DNA of 22,907 nt, taken from positions 1 to 22,907 of the forward strand of contig JAZRTC010000124.1 in assembly GCA_045651865.1 (NCBI GenBank), read 5' to 3'. The notes beneath the pieces were generated by a model that was given only the letters and a program-made list of their open reading frames with translations, was not told the DNA's origin and did not search any database. The position numbers and the translations under genes were made by a program. The stretch's first letter is position 1; every line of letters starts with the position of its first letter. Source of the stretch: RGIG1959 sp045651865 (GTDB lineage Bacteria > Bacillota > Clostridia > Oscillospirales > Acutalibacteraceae). Of the stretch, positions 1 through 5,911 are shown piece after piece.

Positions 1-1
1 G

Positions 2-523
2 CCTCGAGATATCAGAAACAGGATACAAAAAATTGCAAAAAAATTATATGAAAAACTGGAAGAAAAATTTAAAACAAAAGAGAAAGAAGTAAAGCGAATT
101 TTTAATCATATCGTAAAGCAAGGGATTCATGAAAAAGTGGAATGCTTCCATGTGGAATTTTTTAATTGCGGCGATGTTGATGTCATGTTGTTTAGCATGA
201 ATGATGATTTAGAAGAAGTGTTTGTAAACGGTACCACATTGTTTAACGGATCTATAGAGCTGATTCGTGAAATGGATATCAGAGATATTGAAGAATTTTT
301 GGATGATGCTATTGAATTGACGGAAGACGAAGAGATGCATGACCAAATATATGATAATTTAGAAAATTATATATTTCATTTCGTATTGAAAATACTAAGA
401 AAGTATGCAGAACAAATCCAAATTCCGATTTATCTATACAAACACGATACCGCGTGGTCAATACATATACAAACAGGAAATTGGTACAACATTTATACAA
501 AACAAGTAGAAGAAAGAAAGTAG
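2..523 (+). CDS. Hypothetical protein, 3' part only (5' end outside window)
   Basis: The reading frame is open from the left edge to a TAG at 521-523, giving at least 173 residues. A GTG at 137 is the first conventional start, but the frame continues upstream of it without a stop and has no ribosome binding site there, so the true start most likely lies before the window. The visible part begins with a lysine/glutamate-rich, probably helical segment. A mixed middle follows (HVEFFNCGDVDVMLF), then a very acidic stretch (DIEEFLDDAIELTEDEE), and an aromatic C-terminus (IYLYKHDTAWSIHIQTGNWY). I see no signal peptide, membrane segment or catalytic motif. The DNA is much more AT-rich than gyrB next to it, which suggests recent acquisition. 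I do not recognise the family; no function is assigned. Confidence 0.6.
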   Translation, partial: PRDIRNRIQKIAKKLYEKLEEKFKTKEKEVKRIFNHIVKQGIHEKVECFHVEFFNCGDVDVMLFSMNDDLEEVFVNGTTLFNGSIELIREMDIRDIEEFLDDAIELTEDEEMHDQIYDNLENYIFHFVLKILRKYAEQIQIPIYLYKHDTAWSIHIQTGNWYNIYTKQVEERK

Positions 524-545
524 CAATAAAAAGAAACATTAAACA

Positions 546-579
546 TTATCAAATACCAACCAAGAACCATAAAAAGGAG
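546..579 (+). promoter_or_regulatory. gyrB leader carrying blocks shared with the gyrA leader
   Basis: Four blocks occur in order: TTATCA (546-551), TACCAAC (554-560), GAACCA (564-569) and the Shine-Dalgarno region AAGGAG (574-579). The same four blocks in the same order precede gyrA at 5878-5902, with only the spacers differing. No convincing -35 element is visible. The site could be an operator, a leader RNA element or a duplicated leader; the role is unknown. Confidence 0.45.
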
Positions 580-587
580 ATTAACCT

Positions 588-2525
588 ATGAGCACCGAAA
601 ACATCAGCAATGTGGCAGAGCAGGCGTATGACGAAAGCCAGATTCAAGTTCTCGAAGGACTGGAAGCGGTTCGTAAACGCCCCGGTATGTATATCGGCTC
701 GACAGGTGAAAAGGGTCTGCACCACTTGGTGTATGAAATTGTGGATAACTCCATCGACGAGGCACTCGCGGGCTATTGTACCCATATCGAGGTGGAGATT
801 CTCCCCGGCGACATCATCACCGTGCGCGATAACGGCCGCGGTATCCCTGTCGGTATGAACGAAAAGCTGGGTCTGCCCACCGTCACGGTCGTGCTGACGG
901 TGCTTCACGCCGGCGGTAAATTCGGCGGCAGCGGCTATAAGGTGTCGGGCGGTCTGCACGGCGTCGGTAGCTCGGTCGTTAATGCACTGTCGGAATTCCT
1001 CGAGGTGGAGATCTCCCGTGAAGGCAAGGTGTTTGCCCAGCGCTTTGAACGCGGCAACATTGTGTCCGAACTGACGGTGATCGGCGAATCGACAAGCGAC
1101 GGTACCTTCATCCGTTTCAAACCCGATGCCACCATCTTTACCGATACCACCGAATACAACTTCGAGACCCTGCAAAAGCGTCTGCGCGAGCAGGCATTCC
1201 TCAACGCGGGTCTTAGCATCACGCTGTCTGACCTGCGTGATCCCGACAAAGTGGTCGAGGAGAACTATTGCTACGAGGGCGGTATTTCCTCCTTCGTCGA
1301 ATTTATGAATAAAACGCGCGGCAATGACCCCATCCATGAAGAGGTCATCCACATCAGCCTGACCGATGACGATGCGACGGCGGAAGTGGCGCTCCAGTAT
1401 ACCACCAGTTATAACGAAAACATCATTTCGTTTGCGAACAATATGCATACCATCGACGGCGGTACGCATGAGGACAGCTTCAAGCGCGGTATCCAGCGTA
1501 TCTTCAACGATTATGCGAAGAAATATAAGCTGCTCAAGGATAACGACAGCAACCTCAAAGGTGACGATGTGCGCGAGGGTCTCGCCGCCGTCATCAGTGT
1601 CAAGCTCAAGGATGCGCAGTTTGAAAGCCAGACCAAGGCAAAGCTCGGCAACACCTCCATCGGTAAGCTGATGACCAAGCTGCTCAACGAAAAATTTGCG
1701 CCGTATCTCGAGGAAAATCCCTCGGTGGCGCGTGCTATTCTCGATAAAGCCATCAATGCGGCGCGCGTGCGCGAAGCGGCACAAAAAGCGCGTGAAAATG
1801 CCCGTAAGAGCAACAAGATCGGCTCCATGCGTATGCCCGAAAAGCTCGCCGACTGCATCTGGCGTGATCCCGAGCGCACCGAACTGTACATCGTCGAGGG
1901 TGATTCGGCAGGTGGCTCGGCAATCCAGGGTCGTGACCGCAACTTCCAGGCGATTCTCTCCATGTGGGGTAAAATGCTCAATGTCGAAAAAGCCCGCATC
2001 GATAAGGTGTACGGCAACGACAAGCTCACCCCGATGGTCATTGCACTCGGTTGCGGCATCGGCGACGATTTTGACCTCTCGAAGCTCCGCTACGGTAAAA
2101 TCATCATCATGGCGGATGCCGATGTCGACGGTTCGCACATCCGCACACTGCTTCTCACCTTCTTCTTCCGCTATATGCGTCCGTTGATTGAGGAAGGCCA
2201 TGTGTACATTGCCCAGCCGCCGCTGTTCAAGGTGTTCAAGGGCAAGCAGGTGCGCTACGCGTTCTCCGATCCCGAGCGTGACAAGTATATTGAGGAACTC
2301 GGCGGCAATGCCGATGTCCAGCGCTATAAGGGTCTTGGTGAAATGGACCCCGAGCAGCTGTGGGAAACCACGATGGATCCGGCGTTCCGCACGATGTATC
2401 AGGTGACGCTTGATGATTTCAACGAGGCAGACGAAGCCATCACCATTCTGATGGGTGATAAGGTCGAGCCGCGTAAGGAATTCATCGAAAAGAACGCACA
2501 GTATGTGACCAATCTCGATATTTAA
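588..2525 (+). CDS. gyrB: DNA gyrase subunit B
   Basis: This is the ATPase subunit of DNA gyrase, which works as A2B2 to introduce negative supercoils. The 645-residue length fits the short Gram-positive form. The GHKL ATPase domain shows E50/N54 (HHLVYEIVDNSIDEA), the DNGRGIP loop (81-87) and the glycine-rich GGLHGVGSS lid (121-129). The transducer domain has the QTK loop (348-350). The TOPRIM domain has EGDSAGG (437-443) and DADVDGSH (510-517). The C-terminus has the usual GLGEMD...LW segment. AAAGGAG at 573-579 sets the ATG start. Residue 460 is Trp in SMWGK, where E. coli has Lys447 in PLKGK. The next gene begins 15 bp after the stop, so the two probably share a transcript. Confidence 0.98.
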   Translation: MSTENISNVAEQAYDESQIQVLEGLEAVRKRPGMYIGSTGEKGLHHLVYEIVDNSIDEALAGYCTHIEVEILPGDIITVRDNGRGIPVGMNEKLGLPTVTVVLTVLHAGGKFGGSGYKVSGGLHGVGSSVVNALSEFLEVEISREGKVFAQRFERGNIVSELTVIGESTSDGTFIRFKPDATIFTDTTEYNFETLQKRLREQAFLNAGLSITLSDLRDPDKVVEENYCYEGGISSFVEFMNKTRGNDPIHEEVIHISLTDDDATAEVALQYTTSYNENIISFANNMHTIDGGTHEDSFKRGIQRIFNDYAKKYKLLKDNDSNLKGDDVREGLAAVISVKLKDAQFESQTKAKLGNTSIGKLMTKLLNEKFAPYLEENPSVARAILDKAINAARVREAAQKARENARKSNKIGSMRMPEKLADCIWRDPERTELYIVEGDSAGGSAIQGRDRNFQAILSMWGKMLNVEKARIDKVYGNDKLTPMVIALGCGIGDDFDLSKLRYGKIIIMADADVDGSHIRTLLLTFFFRYMRPLIEEGHVYIAQPPLFKVFKGKQVRYAFSDPERDKYIEELGGNADVQRYKGLGEMDPEQLWETTMDPAFRTMYQVTLDDFNEADEAITILMGDKVEPRKEFIEKNAQYVTNLDI

Positions 2526-2540
2526 GAGGGAAATACGGTT

Positions 2541-3068
2541 ATGCTGAAATTTCACGCACGCTTAACCCCGACAAAAGAAGAAATTGCCGACGGCATCCGC
2601 CGCGCCGCGCTTCGTCGCGCGGGCACAGGTCGGCTGATTGCGCAGACCGTCGCACTGGTTCTGGTGGCGGCGTGGTCGCTCGTTGCCTTTTTCGGCGACG
2701 GCCGACAGGAACCGATGTCGGCCGTGATCGGCATCGTGGCGCTCGTGCTGATTCCGGTGATGTGGCTGGTGCCGCGCTGGCAGGCAAATTCGCTGGCGCA
2801 GTCGATGGCAGACAGCGGCGCCGCTGTGCAGATGTGGGTGTTTGAGGACGGCGTGGATTTCGGCGAGGAACAACCTGAGTATGCGTATTATCCGTTTCGC
2901 ACCTTTTTTGTATCGTTGCCGACGGAGACCACCGCGCAGACAATGGTGATGAAATTTCCCAATGACGATATTATTGTTGTTCCCAAAGCGGTTCTGACCG
3001 AGGAACAGTGGAATTTTTTGGTTGAAAAAGTCACCGCCACCCCCGCAAAGAAAACGGGGAAGTGGTAG
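2541..3068 (+). CDS. Small membrane protein, YcxB-like (copy 1)
   Basis: This 175-residue protein has two predicted membrane segments (about 32-51 and 58-78) joined by a short acidic loop. A soluble C-terminal part of about 90 residues contains FEDGVDFGEE...YYPFRTFFVSLPTE...IIVVPKAVLTEEQWNFLVE. That layout, an N-terminal strand and helix, a two-helix hairpin, then a beta-rich tail ending in 'P+...F..L', matches my recollection of the YcxB-like family, whose function is not known. It starts 15 bp after gyrB with a weak purine-rich site (AAGAGGG, 2525-2531) and so depends on read-through from gyrB. It is the first of four related genes. The family name is inferred from architecture and should be confirmed by a profile search. 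Confidence 0.7.
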   Translation: MLKFHARLTPTKEEIADGIRRAALRRAGTGRLIAQTVALVLVAAWSLVAFFGDGRQEPMSAVIGIVALVLIPVMWLVPRWQANSLAQSMADSGAAVQMWVFEDGVDFGEEQPEYAYYPFRTFFVSLPTETTAQTMVMKFPNDDIIVVPKAVLTEEQWNFLVEKVTATPAKKTGKW

Positions 3069-3103
3069 GGGGAAATATTCGGATCGTTTTTTGAGGGACA
3101 CCC

Positions 3104-3169
3104 TGTGGGGAAGGGGGACCGCGTTAGCGGTGGATGAGGTGTATTTTTCAAAAATCCCATCACCCCACA
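3104..3169. repeat. Intergenic nested inverted repeat
   Basis: The 119-bp gap between two YcxB-like genes holds TGTGGGG (3104-3110) pairing with CCCCACA (3163-3169). Inside it lies a small hairpin, ACCGC (3118-3122) with GCGGT (3127-3131). The phrase GGGGGACCGC...GCGGTGGATGAGG resembles the gene-flanking repeats of this type of genome, but only one copy is seen here. It has no run of T and is unlikely to be a terminator. Confidence 0.35.
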
Positions 3170-3187
3170 TGAAAGGAGACATCGCTT

Positions 3188-3727
3188 ATGCTGGCACCGA
3201 AGGGCTACACCCAACGGGTATCGAAGGATGCTTACCTTGCCGCGCACAAAACGGCGGAGGAAAAAACGGGTTTTCTGCGCTTTCAGAAGCCGTGCATCCT
3301 GTTGATTGCCGCGCTCGTCATCGGTGCGGGTATCACGGTGTATCGTGGCATCGGTATTCCGTCGTATTATGTGACGGCAGGCGTGATGGTGCTGTCGGCG
3401 ATTTTGCTTTGTGTGGTTTTAAGTCTCCTTCCAAAATGCGAAGAAACGATCGCTGAGCAGGAATATCGCTCGTTTGCGCTTCTTTCCGATCCTGCAGAGG
3501 TGATTTTCGACAGCGACGAGCTGACTGTCAAAAGTGAGTGCCTGTCCCGCCGTGTGGAATATGCCAAAACGCGGGTGTGCATTGAAACATCTGAGCGGTT
3601 TGTGCTGATCACCGACGATGACGCGATGGTGATTCTGGAAAAAGCGTATTTTGCCGAAACTGAGGCAACCGTGGCGTTTCTGCGCGATGTGTTTGCCCGT
3701 TGGTATGTAAAAAAACAGGGGGTATGA
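3188..3727 (+). CDS. Small membrane protein, YcxB-like (copy 2)
   Basis: This 179-residue protein has the same plan as its neighbours. A short N-terminal region (YTQRVSKDAYLAAHKTAEEK) precedes two membrane segments (about 35-52 and 58-82). The soluble tail follows, with VIFDSDELTVKSECLSRRVEYAKTRVCIETSERFVLITDDDAMVILEKAYF, which fits a beta-rich domain. A strong AAAGGAG at 3172-3178 sets the ATG. Its stop (TGA 3725-3727) overlaps the ATG of the next gene, so translation of the two is probably coupled. No enzymatic motif is seen. The family call rests on layout and context and the function is unknown. Confidence 0.65.
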   Translation: MLAPKGYTQRVSKDAYLAAHKTAEEKTGFLRFQKPCILLIAALVIGAGITVYRGIGIPSYYVTAGVMVLSAILLCVVLSLLPKCEETIAEQEYRSFALLSDPAEVIFDSDELTVKSECLSRRVEYAKTRVCIETSERFVLITDDDAMVILEKAYFAETEATVAFLRDVFARWYVKKQGV

Positions 3728-4230
3728 CCGTGGACAAGATTTCGCTCGCGGTGAAATGTACCCGCGAAGAATATATGGAATTTTACGCGACCGTCCGCAA
3801 AAAGTCGATGTGGTCAACGGTACTCGGCGCGATATTGTTGATTGCGGCAGGTCCGTTGTATGTGATGGATAGCGAGATTACACGATATGCGCCGTTGTTT
3901 GGTCTGGTTGCGCTGACGCTGATTTTGCTCAACCCGCTGATCCTGCCCGCTGTCCGCAAGGGTGCGGCGGGTCGCCGTTATGATAACAGCGATGCGCTCA
4001 AAGGTGCGCTGACGGTGACAATCGACCGCAAGACACTGACGGTGCGCTCGGCGTGTCAGGAGGGATGCGTGCCGTTGTCGGCGCTGACCGATATTTGGAA
4101 AACGAACACTATGACCGCACTGGTATTCGGCAAGGAACTGACCGTGTGCATCCCGATGCGCATTATGACCGAAGATGAAACCGCGGCATTTCAGACTATC
4201 TTAGCTGCTTATGAAAAGGAACAACTATGA
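3724..4230 (+). CDS. Small membrane protein, YcxB-like (copy 3)
   Basis: This 168-residue protein starts with a strand and helix (ISLAVKCTREEYMEFYATVRKKS). Two membrane segments (about 30-48 and 56-76) follow, then a soluble tail (LTVTIDRKTLTVRSACQEGCVPLSALTDIWKTNT). The ATG at 3724 overlaps the previous stop by four bases. A GTG at 3730, seven bases after AGGGGG (3716-3722), is an equally good start and would shorten the protein by two residues. The 3' end overlaps the next ATG by four bases. The tight chain of overlaps argues that copies 2-4 are made together in stoichiometric amounts. No function is known. Confidence 0.65.
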   Translation: MTVDKISLAVKCTREEYMEFYATVRKKSMWSTVLGAILLIAAGPLYVMDSEITRYAPLFGLVALTLILLNPLILPAVRKGAAGRRYDNSDALKGALTVTIDRKTLTVRSACQEGCVPLSALTDIWKTNTMTALVFGKELTVCIPMRIMTEDETAAFQTILAAYEKEQL

Positions 4231-5333
4231 ATCACGATTATCAACCGCAGGAAACAAACGAAGTGGGGTATCCCGTTGACCTCAACGAGCAGGAATTCCT
4301 CGATTTCAATATGACGATTGCCCACAAAATGGGCGCACTGCGCACACAAAAGCCGATGCTGGTGTTGTTTGGCGTGTATCTCCTGGTGGATGTGATCAGC
4401 CTCATCAAGGATTTTCTGGATTCGGGGCATATCAGCTGGACGCTTGTTGTCATTGCACTTGTCACGCTCGCATGCGGAGCGATGACGCTTTATGCAATGC
4501 CGCGGCGCATCCGCAAAACCGCCAAGGCGAATTTCCTCACCGGCAATCAGAACGGCTATTACGGCGAGATCACCGTGACACCCCATGCGATAATGAAGAA
4601 TATCGGTGATGAGACGATATCCGTCCCGCTGGATGAACATTCGATTTACCTGGAAGATCGCGGGTTTATGGCGTTCACGGCGCAGGGACAATCGCGTTCC
4701 ATCGTGCTTCCCGCGCGGTGTATGACACCGCAGATGGCAACGGCAATCCGCGAAGCGGTGTTTGCGCCGACAGCGCGCATCCAGCGCCGCGTGTTTGCAA
4801 GAATGGAAGCCGTCGCACCCGCACCCATCCAGCGTCGCGCATTTCTTGCTCCGCCGCAAACGCTGTATACTCTTGATTTCACTTATAACGAACAAGAAGC
4901 GGCAAAGCTCTTCTGGGATGTGGCGATGAAACAATATTTTCAGTCGCTTCCCACCGTTTCGGCAATGGCGGTGATGGCGGGTCTGCTGCTCAGCATTTTG
5001 CAAGAGCAGGTGATCTGGTTTCCGCTTGTGTCCCTGGGCATCATTTTCGGCTATCTGCTGATGTTGATGTTGCAGGCAAAATCCCGCGGCAAAAAAGCAG
5101 GGGCAATCGAAAACCGCACCCACCTGACCCTGACCGACCGCGGCATCGAATTGCGGTTGTCCCCGAGCGGACAGCGCTTGTCGTTTGGCTGGCAGGGTGT
5201 CGAGCGCGCCGTGGAGCGCGCAGACTGCGTGGAATTTTTCCACAGCGGCGGCAATCTGTTACGCATCCCCAAACGCGCAATTGATGATTTTGAAGAATTC
5301 CGCCGCATTGTGGATACATATCATAAGAAATAA
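4227..5333 (+). CDS. Tandem YcxB-like double-domain membrane protein (copies 4 and 5 fused)
   Basis: This 368-residue protein repeats the neighbours' plan twice. Unit A has an N-terminal motif (DLNEQEFLDFNMTIAHK, 18-34), membrane segments about 43-61 and 70-90, and a tail to about 180. A basic/proline linker follows, with IQRRVFA (185-191) and again IQRRAFL (201-207). Unit B has the matching motif (TYNEQEAAKLFWDVAMKQ, 219-236), membrane segments about 241-259 and 262-282, and a tail to 368 with LRIPKRAIDDFEEFRRIVD. The shared NEQE and helix pattern supports internal duplication. Its ATG overlaps the previous stop, with AAAAGGA at 4214-4220 as ribosome binding site. It is the last gene of the array, and its function is unknown. 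Confidence 0.7.
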   Translation: MNHDYQPQETNEVGYPVDLNEQEFLDFNMTIAHKMGALRTQKPMLVLFGVYLLVDVISLIKDFLDSGHISWTLVVIALVTLACGAMTLYAMPRRIRKTAKANFLTGNQNGYYGEITVTPHAIMKNIGDETISVPLDEHSIYLEDRGFMAFTAQGQSRSIVLPARCMTPQMATAIREAVFAPTARIQRRVFARMEAVAPAPIQRRAFLAPPQTLYTLDFTYNEQEAAKLFWDVAMKQYFQSLPTVSAMAVMAGLLLSILQEQVIWFPLVSLGIIFGYLLMLMLQAKSRGKKAGAIENRTHLTLTDRGIELRLSPSGQRLSFGWQGVERAVERADCVEFFHSGGNLLRIPKRAIDDFEEFRRIVDTYHKK

Positions 5334-5352
5334 GCGTCGGGTTTAACACATC

Positions 5353-5375
5353 GTAGGGGACGGGTCTCCCGTCCC
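5353..5375 (+). repeat. REP-like GTAG hairpin ahead of the RAYT gene
   Basis: GTAG (5353-5356) is followed directly by a perfect 8-bp stem, GGGACGGG (5357-5364) with CCCGTCCC (5368-5375), and a TCT loop. The flank ACATCGTAGGG is shared with the copy at 8535. A GTAG foot beside a stem-loop is the hallmark of REP elements recognised by RAYT proteins, and the RAYT start codon lies 16 bp downstream. Confidence 0.7.
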
Positions 5376-5391
5376 GCAAAGGTAAAAAAAT

Positions 5392-5859
5392 ATGATACAA
5401 CGAAAACAAAATCGTTTAAACAGTTTTGATTACAGTCAAAACGGAGCATATTTTATAACTGTTTGCACGCAAAATCGTCGTCCGATGCTGGCAAAAATCA
5501 CAGAAAACAGTCCTATACCGATATTAACAAAAAACGGAAAAATCACAGAAAACATGATTTTGTTACTTTCCGAACGCTATCCAATGTTAAGAATAGATAA
5601 ATATGTGATTATGCCTGACCATATTCATTTGTTGATACGAATAGAAAATGGGACTACGATCGGTGCCGTTATTTCGTGGTTTAAATATACCGTGACGAAA
5701 CAGATCAACACGAAAAACGGTACGGTTGGAGAACGACAATTTCAACGATCGTATTATGATCATATCATTCGTAGTGAAGAAGATTATGATTCATGTTGGA
5801 TGTACATTGAGAATAATCCGATAAGTTGGAAAATTAAACAGCACATACATTTACCGTAA
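5392..5859 (+). CDS. REP-associated tyrosine transposase (RAYT, IS200/IS605-like Y1 HUH family)
   Basis: This 155-residue protein has the single-domain Y1 transposase layout. The sequence GAYFITVCTQNRRPML (18-33) leads to the metal-binding HUH motif H77-I-H79 in MPDHIHLLI. The tail FQRSYYDHIIRSEEDYDSCWMYIENNPISW (117-146) carries the candidate nucleophile at Y121 or Y122. Proteins of this group cut and rejoin single-stranded DNA at GTAG-footed hairpins. The length is close to known RAYTs and the frame is intact. AAAGG (5378-5382) serves the ATG. The gene is AT-rich against its gyrase neighbours, as expected for an acquired gene. No left or right IS ends or accessory tnpB are visible, so it appears to be a domesticated or single-copy gene rather than a whole insertion sequence. 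Confidence 0.9.
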   Translation: MIQRKQNRLNSFDYSQNGAYFITVCTQNRRPMLAKITENSPIPILTKNGKITENMILLLSERYPMLRIDKYVIMPDHIHLLIRIENGTTIGAVISWFKYTVTKQINTKNGTVGERQFQRSYYDHIIRSEEDYDSCWMYIENNPISWKIKQHIHLP

Positions 5860-5877
5860 AAAATCAAAAATATCCCT

Positions 5878-5902
5878 TTATCATACCAACGAACCAAAGG
5901 AG
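5878..5902 (+). promoter_or_regulatory. gyrA leader carrying blocks shared with the gyrB leader
   Basis: TTATCA (5878-5883), TACCAAC (5884-5890), GAACCA (5891-5896) and the Shine-Dalgarno AAGGAG (5897-5902) lie end to end here. In the gyrB leader (546-579) the same blocks are separated by 2-4 extra bases. TATCAT at 5879-5884 could serve as a -10 element, but no -35 lies at the right distance. Confidence 0.45.
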
Positions 5903-5911
5903 TTGTGACCT

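Noticed and set aside
549..2555. A long minus-strand open frame opposite gyrB, and a similar one opposite gyrA (5864-8710).
   Set aside because: They are antisense shadows created by codon bias of the gyrase genes. They lack ribosome binding sites and recognisable domains.
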